The notes under the pieces: generated by a model | The model's database searches: none | The model's input: the letters and a program-made list of their open reading frames with translations, nothing else | What the model was told of the DNA's origin: nothing | Position numbers and translations under genes: made by a program | Shown here: in pieces, positions 33,364-45,345 of the stretch | How positions within the stretch are numbered: the stretch's first letter is position 1 | Layout of the letters: each line of letters opens with the position of its first letter | Assembly (NCBI GenBank): GCA_024516155.1 | Contig: JAJJXM010000008.1 | Span: 372,001 to 436,000 of the forward strand | Source of the DNA: Pyronema omphalodes | Taxonomy: Eukaryota > Ascomycota > Pezizomycetes > Pezizales > Pyronemataceae | Direction of reading: 5' to 3' | Length of the DNA: 64,000 nucleotides

Positions 33364-36300
33364 ATGATCAACATTTCGATAACAAGAAGCCGAAGCGGAA
33401 CGCCCGCAGGTAGTGTATCCGGCGACCCTCCTATGAAGAAGAAACAGTCCTTCGCACAACTTGCTGCAGCTTCAGAACTCACGATTCCCTCCACGCCCAC
33501 CAGAATTCAAACTCCGCCAACTCGAATCCAAACCCCTCCCACCCGGCGATCAACACTCAGTCACGCTCCTCCCTCACGCCCTAGCTCCCGGCCTGGATCC
33601 CGTACCGCATCTCCCGTCCGAAACCATAGCCCCAGATCCCACGAAGACGAAAACCTCGACTTCCCCGAAGAGCACGATGACAACCTCTCCAATTCCGGTG
33701 GCGGTGGTGTGCGACATCAGTCAAACTACTACCCACCAACCCCACCCTATGGCAGTTCCCCCGGCGGCTACACCACCCGAAGAATAGAGCGTGCCGCTTC
33801 CGAATACGGTACTAGCAGCAATACTAGCCACTTCACTCCTCGCCGCCCTACCTACCATCACCGCCTCCCAAGCGTACCTTCCATCCCCCGCTCTAGCTAT
33901 GCGGGCTCTGCATATGGCGGTGGCCCACGGCGGATGGCAAGCTTTGATATGGAGGAACCTCATCAGCGGGGTTTTATGGAAGAGACCTTGGACCCGCCTC
34001 AGCCTGGGCAGCCTCAATATGCGCCATCAAACGCCTCCTTCCATGGTGTAGGATTCCAAGGAGACCCTCATGAGAACCTTTCTGCCATCCTAGAACGTGC
34101 GGGTGGTGCTATTTCCTCAATGAATCTTTCAGTACCATCGTTACACCAGCTCTGTGACCGCCACAAAGCTGCACTAACAGAGCTGGAGAATTATGGCCGC
34201 ATCATTGAAGACCAGGAGGCACAGTTGAAGCAACTTTTAGAGAAAGAGGACCAGCTCGAAGGGCTACGGAAGGATTTCGATCATGCCTCTTCCGTGAACC
34301 AAGAGGAGACCAACGGACTTCGAAACAAGATCCGTGACTTGGAGTCCGAAATTCAAAAGCTAAAAGAGCAGTTGGATATGCGAGAGGCTGAACGTGCCGA
34401 GACTGAGCGGAGGATGGAAAAAGAGCGGGATGAGATGAGAGCAGCCTTTGATGGCTGGAAAAAAGAGGCGGAGGAGGCAAGGGAAGCGGCTTTGCGCGAC
34501 AAGGAGAATGAACACGTTCATGCCCTCCAGGAGCGCGAGGAACAACATGAGGCCATCATGCGAGAGACACTGGTAAAGCATGCCCAGGAAATGGAAAAAA
34601 GTTTTGAAAGTCATGCGAGGGCTGTGGAGGAGAAGCGGAGAGAGCATAGAATTGCGATGGAGGAGCAGATGGCTGTACATGAGGCTCGCATTGCTTCCTT
34701 GGAGCAGTCTCGGGCTGGAGCTCAGGAGGAGATGCAGGCTGCACAGGAGAAGAAGATAGCGGAGATCGAGACTGAGCATCAGAATACTATGGCTGCGCTC
34801 GAAGCTGCGAATCACCAGAGGACTGAGGAACTTCAAATGCAGTTTAATGACGAGAAGGAACAGATTAGGGAGCAACTTCAACAGGAAAAGCTAAACCTCG
34901 AAGAGGAATTTATAGCCCAGAAGCAAGAGTTGGAACAGGTTTTTGCGGCTGAGAAGTTGGCTATGGAGGTGGATTTTTCCCAGGAGAGAGTGAAACTCGA
35001 AGGAATGTGGAACGATGAGAGGAAGACATTGGAGGAGGATTTTGCTGCGAAACGTTCTGACCTGGAGACTAAGTTTGCGGAGGAGAAGGCTGCTATGGAG
35101 CATGCGACTTTTGAGGAGAAGATTGCTATGCAACAGAAGTTCGCGGACGACATGAAAAAGATGGTCGACGATTTTGCATCTGAGAAGGCCGAAATCCAGG
35201 AGTCCTTCGTTAGAGAGAAAGCCGGAATGGAGGAGGCATTTTCAAAAGAAAAGGAGTCTATGGCCGAGAACTTTGCGGCGGAAAAGCAGGATCTCGAAGC
35301 GGCATTTGAGCAGGAGAAGAATGAGATCCTGGAAAGCTTCGAGAACGCGAAGAGTTCTTGGGCCGAGGAACGGAACCGGATTATCTCTGACTGGGAACAA
35401 GAACGGCTTAGGGTGGCTTCAGAACACGACGAGGAGAAAAACAGGTTAACAAACGAGTTTACTGACGAGAAAAACCGCCTCGAAGAAGAGTTTACGGACG
35501 AGCGAACCCGACTTGAGGAGCAGAATCAAGGGCTTGAAGACGAAAACCAGGACCTTATGGACGAGAATGAGAACCTTGCTTCGGAAAAATACCGCCTCGA
35601 GCAACTCACCAAGGGACTACAAGGAGAAACCAAGAATCTGAAGGTAGAGAGGGAGCATCTTGTTTCGGAAAACACCAAACTTGCGTCGGAGAAGAAGATC
35701 CTCACTATCGAAAAGTCGGAGCTTGAAGAGCTTCGTGATTCGCTTAAGGAACGTGTTAGATCCCTAGAGACTATCAAGCACCAGTTAGAGATGGAGAAAG
35801 ACGCTCTCATCAGAGACGGAGAGGTTAAGAGTTCAAAGTACTCATCCGAAAGGAAACGGTTGGAAATGATCATTGAGAGTCTCCAGCAGTCTCTGAATAG
35901 TATGGAAGCCGAAAACACTAGGTTACGTGATATGCTCCGCAAGATCGCCGACGAAGAAGAGGGTGGAGAGATCCGCAGTCGCGGAGATTCTTTCTAGTAA
36001 GTTCATATATCAACCTGAATGATTAGCAATTCTAACACTCGTGTAGCATTGACGCTTTCACAAAGCTCTCCCGGGATATCATGGAGATTTCGCAGGAGTT
36101 TACAACTCTTCCTATTGCTCCCCCAAGCGTAATTCTCGTATCCCCAATTTTATTGATACTGTGCTAACGTTCAACAGCGTGTGCTCTCCGAGCTCCCTCC
36201 CGGTCTCCCAGCAATGCTCAACAACAGCGAGGCATCGATGTTACTACGCCAGGCATACGTTCAGCACATCATCAGCAAGCACCTCTGCTACCGTATCTTC

Positions 36301-39300
36301 CAGCCATTCCTTTTCTCACTCGGAAAGCGCTATGACAAAGCCGACTCTTTCTTCCAGCAAATGTCCAATCAGCTACGCGAGAAGTCAACCCGTAAAGAAG
36401 CTGTCTGGCGTCATTACACCCTTCTCGCCAGTTACACTGCTTCCAACGCAAAGAAGAACGCCGTCGTAGCTGCCGCTGATGTAATCCAAGAGATTTCCGC
36501 CTACGTCAAGCCCTTCGCCGACGTTCAGAAAATGGACGTTATCACCTCTGGTATCACTCGCATAGTGAAGTATGCTGTTGAGACCTGGAGATACGCCCGT
36601 ATGGAGCGTGAAATCATCACTGCCACTATCAGCATGGATGGTCTAGATGACGAATACTGGGAGACAAACGATTACACCAAGATGGCGCCTTACTCGACCG
36701 ACCCTGATTTGTCGTTCGTTCGCCTCCTCACTGTGCCAGGACGCCGCACTCCTTTATTCACCACCCTCCCAGTATTTTACCGTGAAGGCATCCTACCATC
36801 TCTTCACCGCCCTACCAAGCAGCTTGACAATGGTCTTGTCTTCACCAAGGGAGTCGTGTTGTACTCAGACTGTATGCCCGTAATGCACCGCAAATACGAG
36901 CTTGGACAAGCTCATCTGGGCCGCACCTGGGAGGAGTTAAAAGCCATGGATGAAGCACAAGCGCGCGCTCGGGCGGAAAAACAGGCAGAGGTGGATCGAA
37001 TAGCGCGGGAACGCGCTGAAGCTATTGCCCGCGAAGAAGCCGCTGAATGGGCCCGCGAAGAGGCACAACGGATTCTGAGAGAGCGTGATTGGGAGAATCA
37101 CTCAATCATAGACTCGGACGGTGATTCAGGACGGGTTTCTGCTCGGGTTTCTACAGAGAGTATGAGACTTGCTGCAAAGGCTGAAGCTGAGGCTGCTAGA
37201 CGGGCCACGGAAGAACAAGCACGAGCTGCTGAAGCTAGTCGCCGCGCTGCCGAGTACGAGGCTCAGAGTAGAAGGGCCATCGAAGAGGCTGAGGCTGAGG
37301 CTAGATATGTTGCTGAGCAGGCTGCTAAGATGAAGGCCGAGACTGAGAAGGCTCGTCGTCGCGCTGAAGAACAATCTGAGGAGGCTCGCTTTTATGCTCA
37401 GGAGGCTGCTGCTGAAACCGCAAGGCGACAAGCCGAGGAAGACGCATACTATACTGCCCAAGCTGCAAGACAAAAAGCTCAAGACGACGCCCACCGTGCC
37501 ACCGAAGCTGCGAGACAGAAAGCTGAAGAAGAAGCTCACCGCGCCTCCAGAGCTGCAAAACAACAAGCCGAAGATGAAGCTCGCTGGGCCGCCGAAAACG
37601 CTGCTCAGAATGCCTTCGAGGAAGCTACACGTATTGCTGCTGAAGAGAAAGCCGCTGCCGAGGCTGCCCGTCAGTCAGCAGAGCAGGAAATTGCCCGCCT
37701 AGCCGCCGAAGAAGCACTTCGTGATGAAGAAGACGCACGAATTGTCGCTGAAGAAGCCGCTGCTGAAGCCCGTGAGCTAGCACGCTTACAAGCTGCTGAA
37801 GACGCCGCCATCGCCGAAGAAGCTCGCCTTGCTGCTGAAGAAGAAGCCAAAGAAGAAGCTGCTCGTATAGCTGCTGAAGAAGCCTCTAAGGCCAAGAGAG
37901 AAGCCAATGCTGCTGCTGCTCGTCAAGCAATGGAAGCCGACATTGCTGCGGATATGGCAAGAGAAGAAATGGTTCGTGAAGAGGCCGCAGCCGAGAGTGC
38001 TCGTCAAGCCGCAGCAGCTGCCGAGGCTTCTAAAGCTCAATCCGCTGCCCTCCGTGCAGCTCTCCAGGACCTTGCAGCCGCTGAAGCTGATTCCATGCCC
38101 TACGATGATATTTCAGAAATTGAGCGTCAGGCGCGTTTAGATTTGCAGCGAGCTATGGAAGAAGAGGAAGCTATGGGCCCTAGAGCTGACCACGGTAGCG
38201 ACAACGGTTACGATTTCGATCCCGATGCGGCAGAGGCGGCGATTCAAGCTGCTATCAGTAAGAAATTGGCTGAATGTGCCGCAGGAAATCGTTCCAAAGC
38301 CACCCCAAGCCCGAAACCTGCCCTAGTAAAATTTCCCACTGCTAAAACTGATGGAACTTCTCCCCATAAAGTCTCGTTCATGACCGCACACACAGACGAC
38401 CATCGCGATCCCGAAACCGATAACGAATCCTCAGGCGACGAAAAGCTAACGGCACGCAGTGTTGTTGGTGGGGTTCAGATTCGTGAGGATGATAAAGGTG
38501 AGTTCTATTAGTTTTTTCGGTAACTAATAATCGCTGATGTGTGGAGAAGACTCTGGCGATGAGAGTAGAAGTCGTGGAGTGAATGGGATGGAATCAGTTC
38601 AGGAGAGCTCGGAGCAGGCTTCGAAGTCTTTTTTAGGGGATAGTTCGGGGGAGGGATTGGGAGATACGAAAGGGGAAAATGCTGGAGGAATGACGAATTT
38701 TGAGGCTGGTGATGTTTCGGAAACAAAGTTTAAGGGAAACGATATCGACGAGAACCACAACTTTCAGGCGGGCGATGTTCGGGAGTCAAAGAACGACCAG
38801 GGAAAAGGTAATGAGGAGATAAAGAACGCTCATATGGGGGATGTTCAGGAGTCTAAGAACATCGAGGAAAAGGCTATGGGAGAGAAAAAGAACGCCCAGG
38901 GTGGAGATATTCAGGATGGAAATGTTCAGGAAGGAGACGTTCAGGAGTCTCAAATCATTGAGGAAAAGGCTGCCGAGCAGAAAAAGAACCTTGCATTCGC
39001 AGGTCCGAGTGTTGACACCGACGACGAGGACGAGGAGGAACCAGTTTATTTTGTTGAAATCAACCCAAAGGAGAGGAAAGCGCAGGACGCTCAGGAAGCA
39101 CAATCAGCGCAGGTCGAAGCTGGGATCTTAGCAGCGGGTGCAAACATCAAGACTGAGGAGGAGAAGGATATGGGAAACCGATTTGAAGAGGAGGAAGCTG
39201 TGCAGTCTATTCAGAAGGACGTATCGAAGGATGTTGAATCCAAGGATGCAGAATTCGAGAATGGAGAAGTCAGGGATGGCGAAGTAAAGGATAGAGAAGC

Positions 39301-41250
39301 CAAGGGTGGAGAGCTTAAGGATGGAGAAGTCAACGATGGCAACCTCAATAATGGAGACGTCAATCATGAGAATCTTAAGAATGGAGAAGTCAATTATGGC
39401 AACCTCAACAATGGAGAAGCCAATGATGAGAATCCCACGAATGGAGAAGTCATTGATGGAAACCTCAACAACAACGGAGAAAGCATTGATGGAAACATCA
39501 ATAACGGAGAAGTCAATGCCGGAAATCTCAACAACGGAGAACTCGATGCCGGAAACCTCAGCAACGGAGAAGTCAATGATGGCAACCTCAACAACGGAGA
39601 AGTCAATGCTGGAAACTCTAATAACGGAGAACTCGATGCTGGAAACCTCAGCAACGGAGAAGTCAACGACGGAAACCTCAACAATGGAGAAGTCAATGAC
39701 GGAAACCTCAGCAACGGAGAAGTCAATGCCGGAAACCCCAATAACGGAGAGGCCGATGCCGGAAACCTCAGCAACGGAGAAGTCAATGATGGCAACCTCA
39801 ACAATGGAGAAGCTAATGATGGAAACATCGAGAATGGAGAAGTCATTGACGGAAGCCTCAACAACGGAGAAGTCAATGATGGAAACACCGAGAATGGAGA
39901 AGCCAATGATGGAAACCTCAACAAGGGAGAAGTCAATGACGGAAACCTCAACAAGGGAGAAGTCAATGACGGAAACCTCAACAAGGGAGGAGTCAATGAT
40001 GGAAACACCGAGAACGGAGAAGTCAATGGTGGAGAATCCAAGAACGCAGAAGTCAAGCACGCAGAGACCAAAGACGGAGAGCTCAAGGATGAAAATAGTA
40101 AGGACGGAAAAGCTAAGGATGGAAAAGGAAAGGATAAAAAGTCGAAGAAGGAAATAGGAAAGAAAGGCAGCGTTATTGGAAACGGTATTGCTGCGGGAGA
40201 CATTCTAAAGCAGCTTCATGAGCTCGAAACCGGAAACGCAAAGATCAATGCCGACGCCCACGCTGTTAGCCACGGTGCTACAGGTTCGAATGATGCTACT
40301 GAACATAAGTCTGCCGATCAAACCTCTGCAGCTGGACAGAACGCTACTGGACAGACCCCTACCGAGCAGGCACCCGTCGAGCAGAATACTACTGGACAGA
40401 TCTCCGCCGAACAGACCCCCGCGAATCAGGATTCCGTAGAACAAAAGACAGCTGAAGAAAAGCTGATTGATGGAAAGCCTGCCGAGGAGAGCCTTGCAAA
40501 TGATAATCTCACGCAGGACCAGGCGGCCAGTGAAAAGGCGGTGGACGGCAAATCAACCGAGCAGAAGTCAACCGAGCAGAAGTCAACCGAGCAGAAGTCA
40601 ACCGAGCAGAAGTCAACCGAGCAGAAGTCAACCGAGCAGAAGTCAACCGAGCAGAAGTCAACCGAGCAGAAGTCAACCGAGGATAAGTTGTCCGAACAGG
40701 ATTCAACCGAACAGGAATCAGCCGAGCCAGTGTCAACTTCGAAATCGCAACCCGCAGCATCGAAGAATCCTCTTCCGGCCGCTAAAAAGGCTTCAAAACA
40801 GGTAACTCCATCACCAGCCAAGGGGACGGAAGAACAGAAGACATTTTTGTCATTTATGATACTGACTCAAGTAGCCAAACTACGGACGAAGCAAGAATAC
40901 AAAGGAGCTCAACGCGAAATTCATCAAAAGAGTCGACGAGAACAAACCTGAGCCCGAACCAAGTTTAGGCCAACGTACTAGTTCGAACGAAAGTCTCGGG
41001 AGCGAGGTTTCAGGAGTGCAGACACCAGGGGGCAGTCAGAAGGATTCGAGGGATTCTTGGGGTTTCATTAAGGGTTTAGTACCGACTAACTGGAGTAAGT
41101 CTTGATTGTATGTGGATTTTTTTTTTGTTTTCTGTTATGTTTAATTAGCGGCATGGGGGAATATTTTTCTTACTTTTTCTTTTCTTTAAAGTTCCAAAGG
41201 ACGGTTATGAGAATGGTTTGGATGGACTGGGTATCGAACAAATCGATTAG
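33364..41250 (+). CDS. Giant coiled-coil, repeat-rich protein (6 exons, about 2,521 aa)
   Basis: Exons 33364-35996, 36047-36128, 36178-38497, 38550-40801, 40875-41094 and 41192-41250 sum to 7,566 nt. Introns are 49-97 nt, most with CTAAC/CTGAC branch sites. The AG at 38546 is an equally good acceptor for intron 3. Layout: 1-240 Pro/Ser-rich. 240-870 a long Glu/Lys coiled coil with heptad-like AEEKAAME repeats. 880-1190 a compact conserved-looking domain (SELPPGLPAMLNNSEAS, CYRIFQPFLFSLGKRYDKAD, YARMEREI). 1190-1600 an Ala/Glu/Arg helix. Then a 10-residue NGEVNDGNLN repeat array, eight STEQK repeats, and a C-terminus ending in GLDGLGIEQID. It resembles fungal proteins named for involucrin-like repeats. 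It is probably a cytoskeletal or scaffold protein, but its function is not known. Confidence 0.75.
39311..40032 (+). repeat. 30-bp coding minisatellite (about 24 units)
   Basis: The tandem unit encodes the decapeptide NGEVNDGNLN and variants (NGELDAGNLS, NGEANDGNIE, KGEVNDGNLN). Some units form a higher-order period. The repeat keeps the frame, and also opens two antisense frames of 269 and 310 codons that are artefacts of the 3n period. Confidence 0.9.
40556..40680 (+). repeat. 15-bp coding tandem repeat (8 units)
   Basis: ACCGAGCAGAAGTCA is repeated eight times, nearly without change, encoding STEQK. The lack of divergence implies recent expansion or ongoing homogenisation. Confidence 0.9.
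40802..40874 (+). other. Intron deciding the C-terminal frame of the giant gene
   Basis: GTAACT donor, ACTGAC branch 10 nt before the acceptor, AAGTAG acceptor, 73 nt, phase 0. Splicing joins ...KKASKQ to PNYGRSKNTKELNAKF, opening a frame that runs through a further intron to the stop at 41250. Without it the reading frame ends at 40951 in an unlikely sequence. Confidence 0.65.
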
Positions 41251-41945
41251 TGTTTTAGTTATTTCTGCCGCGTGCTGAAAATCGTCGTGATTATCGTAAT
41301 CGTGAATTCCGAGATTCTTGTTGCTCGCCGAACCCTCAGTAACCCTTCACGCTACAACACGGTATGCCACTTTCCAGATTTCTGCAATGGAATTGAATGC
41401 TTGATACGTGCGAATTATGGATGTTTTGAACCACTTCCATATTCCACATCTTTGCAGTCGCCTCTTGAAGTGCGTAATGGGGTGAGGTAAACAGGTAATT
41501 ATATGGTTTTACGAATGTCGAGGGATTTTTAATCTCGGGTCATTGCCATATACAAATGTGATTGACACGAGGCTGAACTAGACAAAATACCAATCCTTGG
41601 TTACGAGATGCCCTGACCTCGCGCCCATATATCACTATGCGAAGAAACTTGAAGAGCTCTGAGCTGACCAACAAAATCTCGATTAAAACACGATATTATT
41701 TTCCGAAATATCTATCAATTAGTTCAATCTTCCATCAATGTGATTCATCTATGTCAATTGCCCACTTGCAACTTTACTGTGTGATACCTCATGATTATCC
41801 CTAGTACATGCGTAGGTGCGCAGGAACTAGTCAAGACCCGAACCCTCTGCCCTGAGAGCTACCTTCCCCACCCTGCCTCGTCTCTCCTTCCCTTGCGTCC
41901 AACACGCGCATCGATATAAACACAACAAAACAACCATTGCTATCG
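41251..41945. other. Spacer, no gene seen
   Basis: Spacer between the giant gene and the next small gene. Pyrimidine-rich leader at about 41860-41940. Nothing else recognised. Confidence 0.4.
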
Positions 41946-42552
41946 ATGATTAGAAACCCCGTCGACACCATCGTGCGTTTTCATCGTGGGTTCTCGAAAA
42001 AGGCCCCGATTATCCCACCGGGTCCCGACTACTTTGCCCCTAATGCATTACACGCGTCGCGACCAATCGGTCCACTCGGCCCGATTCAAGCGCCTCCGCC
42101 GACGCGCGCCTTGAAGCAGAAGCGCAAGAACCAGAACACAACTTTCAGAGCTTCTCAAAGGACTATGAAAAGTTATGAAAACCTAGTTGGGTTTGTTCGG
42201 AAGCATATAGACTCGGCTAAAGATAAATTGCGGGGATCTCCACAAGATCACGCTAGCCCTCAAGAGGTATGTATTTCAGATATCGGTTGATTTAATTCAG
42301 CAGTTAACCATTGATAATGTTTAGATTACTATATCAAGTAATAAGGAGAAGTTGGGAGAGGTTAAGGAAACCACTTTTTTCAAGTACACGGACGCATCAG
42401 AGATGGGATATGGTACTGGCGCTTTTCGGGGTAGTAGGAGCTTTACTCGGGGCAACATGTCTGACATGGATACTCTTCGTTGGGATAAGAAGCGTGATGG
42501 GGAATTTTTTAGTGGTTATGGGCGCTTTAAATCGAATCCTTTTCTTGATTGA
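41946..42552 (+). CDS. Small basic protein, possibly mitochondrial (2 exons)
   Basis: Exons 41946-42266 and 42325-42552. Intron 42267-42324 (GTATGT...TTTAG) is phase 0. The product is 182 aa. An upstream in-frame TTG at 41937 is not used. The N-terminus (MIRNPVDTIVRFHRGFSKKA) is Arg/Lys-rich without acidic residues apart from one Asp, compatible with a mitochondrial presequence. A Pro-rich stretch (IIPPGPDYFAPNA, IGPLGPIQAPPP) and a basic helix (about 65-105) follow. Exon 2 ends with FKYTDASEMGYGTGAFRG, FTRGNMSDMDTLRWDKKRDG and SNPFLD. Codon choice in this frame looks normal, whereas a hydrophobic overlapping frame uses rarer codons. I do not recognise the family; location and function are unknown. 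Confidence 0.55.
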
Positions 42553-45345
42553 GGTCATGGCCATCATCCACCATGTGGCGCCACTGAGCATACGATATCA
42601 CTCGCTTCTGCTGTTAAGGCATCGTGAATGTGTAACTTCACAAGACACGTTGGTAGGGCTTTGAGCAGACGTCTATTAATCTGTTTCCAGTGTTACAGGA
42701 AAAAATATTGGGTATATCTTACTCATGGTACCAGCGGGGCATCTATCTGGCGGTCAAAGCTAGTCCGCCATCAACCCTTCCAGTGCCCCTTCCGTAACAC
42801 TAACCCCAAAAGCCGTCCAACGTTAAATATGTTCAACAGCATAAGGCCATAAAGACGTCTTACATGCATCGGATTTCCAGACCCATGGCAACCGATACGA
42901 TTTTTCGGGCGAATCTACAGCAATAAGTACCGGAATAAAGCCTAACCTGCATTTTAAGCTGGACCACGCAAATACTCAGTAACCGGAAGAACTAGCTTTC
43001 TATCTTAAGCTTCGATCTGTTTGTCAGGAATAAGTTCGCTGCATGCCTTATTATTCTAATTCTGGAAGAATGTGGAGTTTTGTGTTACTTTAATAAGGCG
43101 TAGAGGCTTGCAGGCGTTGATATCGATAGGAATTTGAAATATAAGCAAGGCCATTTCCGGAAGTCGGGGTATCTAAGGATGAATATAGCCTGTGATCCAG
43201 GTGAAGGTACATTAATCAACCCGCAATAGGGTAGTTATAGTTTCAAGTTTCTTCAAACAAACATTGCTCTTTAGGCTTCATTGCCGATTGATAAAACGAC
43301 GAAGATGAAACGAAGCCACAACTTTCGTTCGAACTTGGACCTTTTCGGAGCTCGGATCTTCACTGAGATGACATGGTAAGAAGCAAGGAAGTATTCGGAT
43401 TAACTGATCTGCCGAGTTCCGAATACCCCAGGCTCTAGTGACGAAGTACGGTGAAGAAGCCAAACGAACGTATATTACTGTACATAATAGCGCACGCCAT
43501 AAATTTCTAACATACGAACGTGGTACCATCTATCTTCCTGGGAGCTTTGAGGGTGATCGGTTGATACCCTCCGAGTGGTCGTGGTCGTGGTCGTAGTCAT
43601 AATCGTAGTTATGATCGATCCGTTTGCGTCGTACATGAGATACCTCAGCCACAATTACGCACGAGAGAATCCGAAAAAAAGCCAAGTCGACAGGCCATCT
43701 TGAATATAACAAAAGCAAGTAGTACAGAAACGACATATGCATCAAGAAGCAGAAGGTGAGTGATACCACATGCTACGTTAACACTTTGCCAGGGCGTTGT
43801 ACAACATTTATCTTCCATTACACAGCATTGCTCCGCGTCATTACTATCGCACAACAATCGTATTCCCGGACCCAGTATAATACACAGCATGCGCACGGGT
43901 TATATACTGATCTGTGGCCCCATCCCGTAAGTCGTGCTTAGGATGTCCGGTGTTCACATTTTTGGGTGTGGTGAAGTTTGTAGGTGTGGGCGGTGAGTGA
44001 TGTCTAGTGAATCGGCTTGGCAAAACATGTTCACCCTGAAATAAGTATATTCAACCAGAGTTTCGTCAAAAAAAATATATATTAAGTTGCATGTAGATAA
44101 CTTGATCATATGGCTCTTGATAATTTACATCTCGTCCGTCGGTGATTATTCCAAAGTAACTGTTCACAGCTAGAATGCCAATATTTCCATCGGCTTCCTC
44201 AGCGTAACGCACAAGTCCCCGTATATTTATAAATATCACCTTTCGCAATAATCGTCGGTAATTGGTAAGGCTGAGTTTTGCATGGTTAGCTTACCGGAAT
44301 AAATTACATCGGTCATCTAGAATTTACCTGCAGATGCAGTGATACGGTAATACCCAAATGAATGATGGTGTGGTTTTGGGTTCAGTCACATGTTCTGATC
44401 CGGTGTGGTGGGTTAGAGGCTACTGCTGACTGCACTCGAGCTCTAGAAGCTTGCTGTTTGTAAACGTTGTGTATTAATCAGAGGTTTTCGAGGCTAGTGC
44501 ATAGGATTTTACCCTGGTAGCCTTAACATCGAGTTGAAATGTTTTTTTGATAAAATTTTTGTCGTTGGCTCATGGATTATTATTGAATTTTGTTCCTTTT
44601 GCGATGGGTGTATGATGTACGACACGTGCGCTAAAAAGTAATAAACGTCCACTAAGACAGTACAGACCCACTAAATGATAAAAAAAACACGTTGTTCTGT
44701 TAAAATAAAGTTCAGTAGCAGATATAGGTAAATATAACCAGCTTTTAACGAGAGACTTATGAAAGGGTTATTACCACCAGTCTTTGTAGAATTAACATGA
44801 CGGCGATGCGTGTGATGCATCACACAGCTATCTTAAAAGTCCAATGTGCCACTGGTGTGTCTAAGACTTTTGTCAACTACAATACACCAAACAGGTCTGG
44901 AACAACGTACAGTCAGGAGACAATCTCTTGAATTTCTTCTTTCTTATCAAAAAATAACTATTTTGTTTGCCAATGTGCAACCAGCTAGCTAGTGCACTTG
45001 TACAAGTTCAAACTATATATAATACAAATAGAATGCAAAGATATAATATGGTATTTTATCTAACTTATTCCTTCTTCTTACATCTTTTCACACCATACCT
45101 GCAATCCTCAAGATCGCCATGTCAAGTAGTTATGAGTAAAAAAAAGAAAGAAAGAAAAAAAAAAAAAAAAAAAAAAACTAATCCGGCTCCTAACCATTCC
45201 TCGTATGTAACTTATAACTTACAAAAAAATTTCAAGTCCCAATAATAAAAACTCCCAATAAACGCCATTCAGATGTCAAATCAAATCCCGCAAAAAAAGA
45301 TATCAATGAAAAAGCCACCATATCCACCGTCCATTTCTGGAGCCA
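42553..45345. other. 2.8-kb spacer, no supported gene
   Basis: AT-rich. Includes a GGTCGT-type repeat at about 43570-43600 and an A-rich tract at 45138-45178. Short ORFs lack family signals. Confidence 0.45.

Noticed and set aside
39128..40203. Two long antisense ORFs (310 and 269 codons)
   Set aside because: They are products of the 30-bp repeat period, which keeps all frames open; composition is monotonous and there is no independent start context.
40838..40901. Two apparent one-base frameshifts near the end of the giant gene
   Set aside because: A fragment DIFVIYDTDSS in another frame first suggested indels, but a single 73-nt intron with branch site and correct phase explains the frame change more simply.
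42311..42664. Hydrophobic, membrane-like frame overlapping exon 2 of the small basic protein gene
   Set aside because: It cannot be reached in phase from exon 1 by any visible splice pair, and it uses rarer codons (GTA, TTA, ATA) than the frame chosen.
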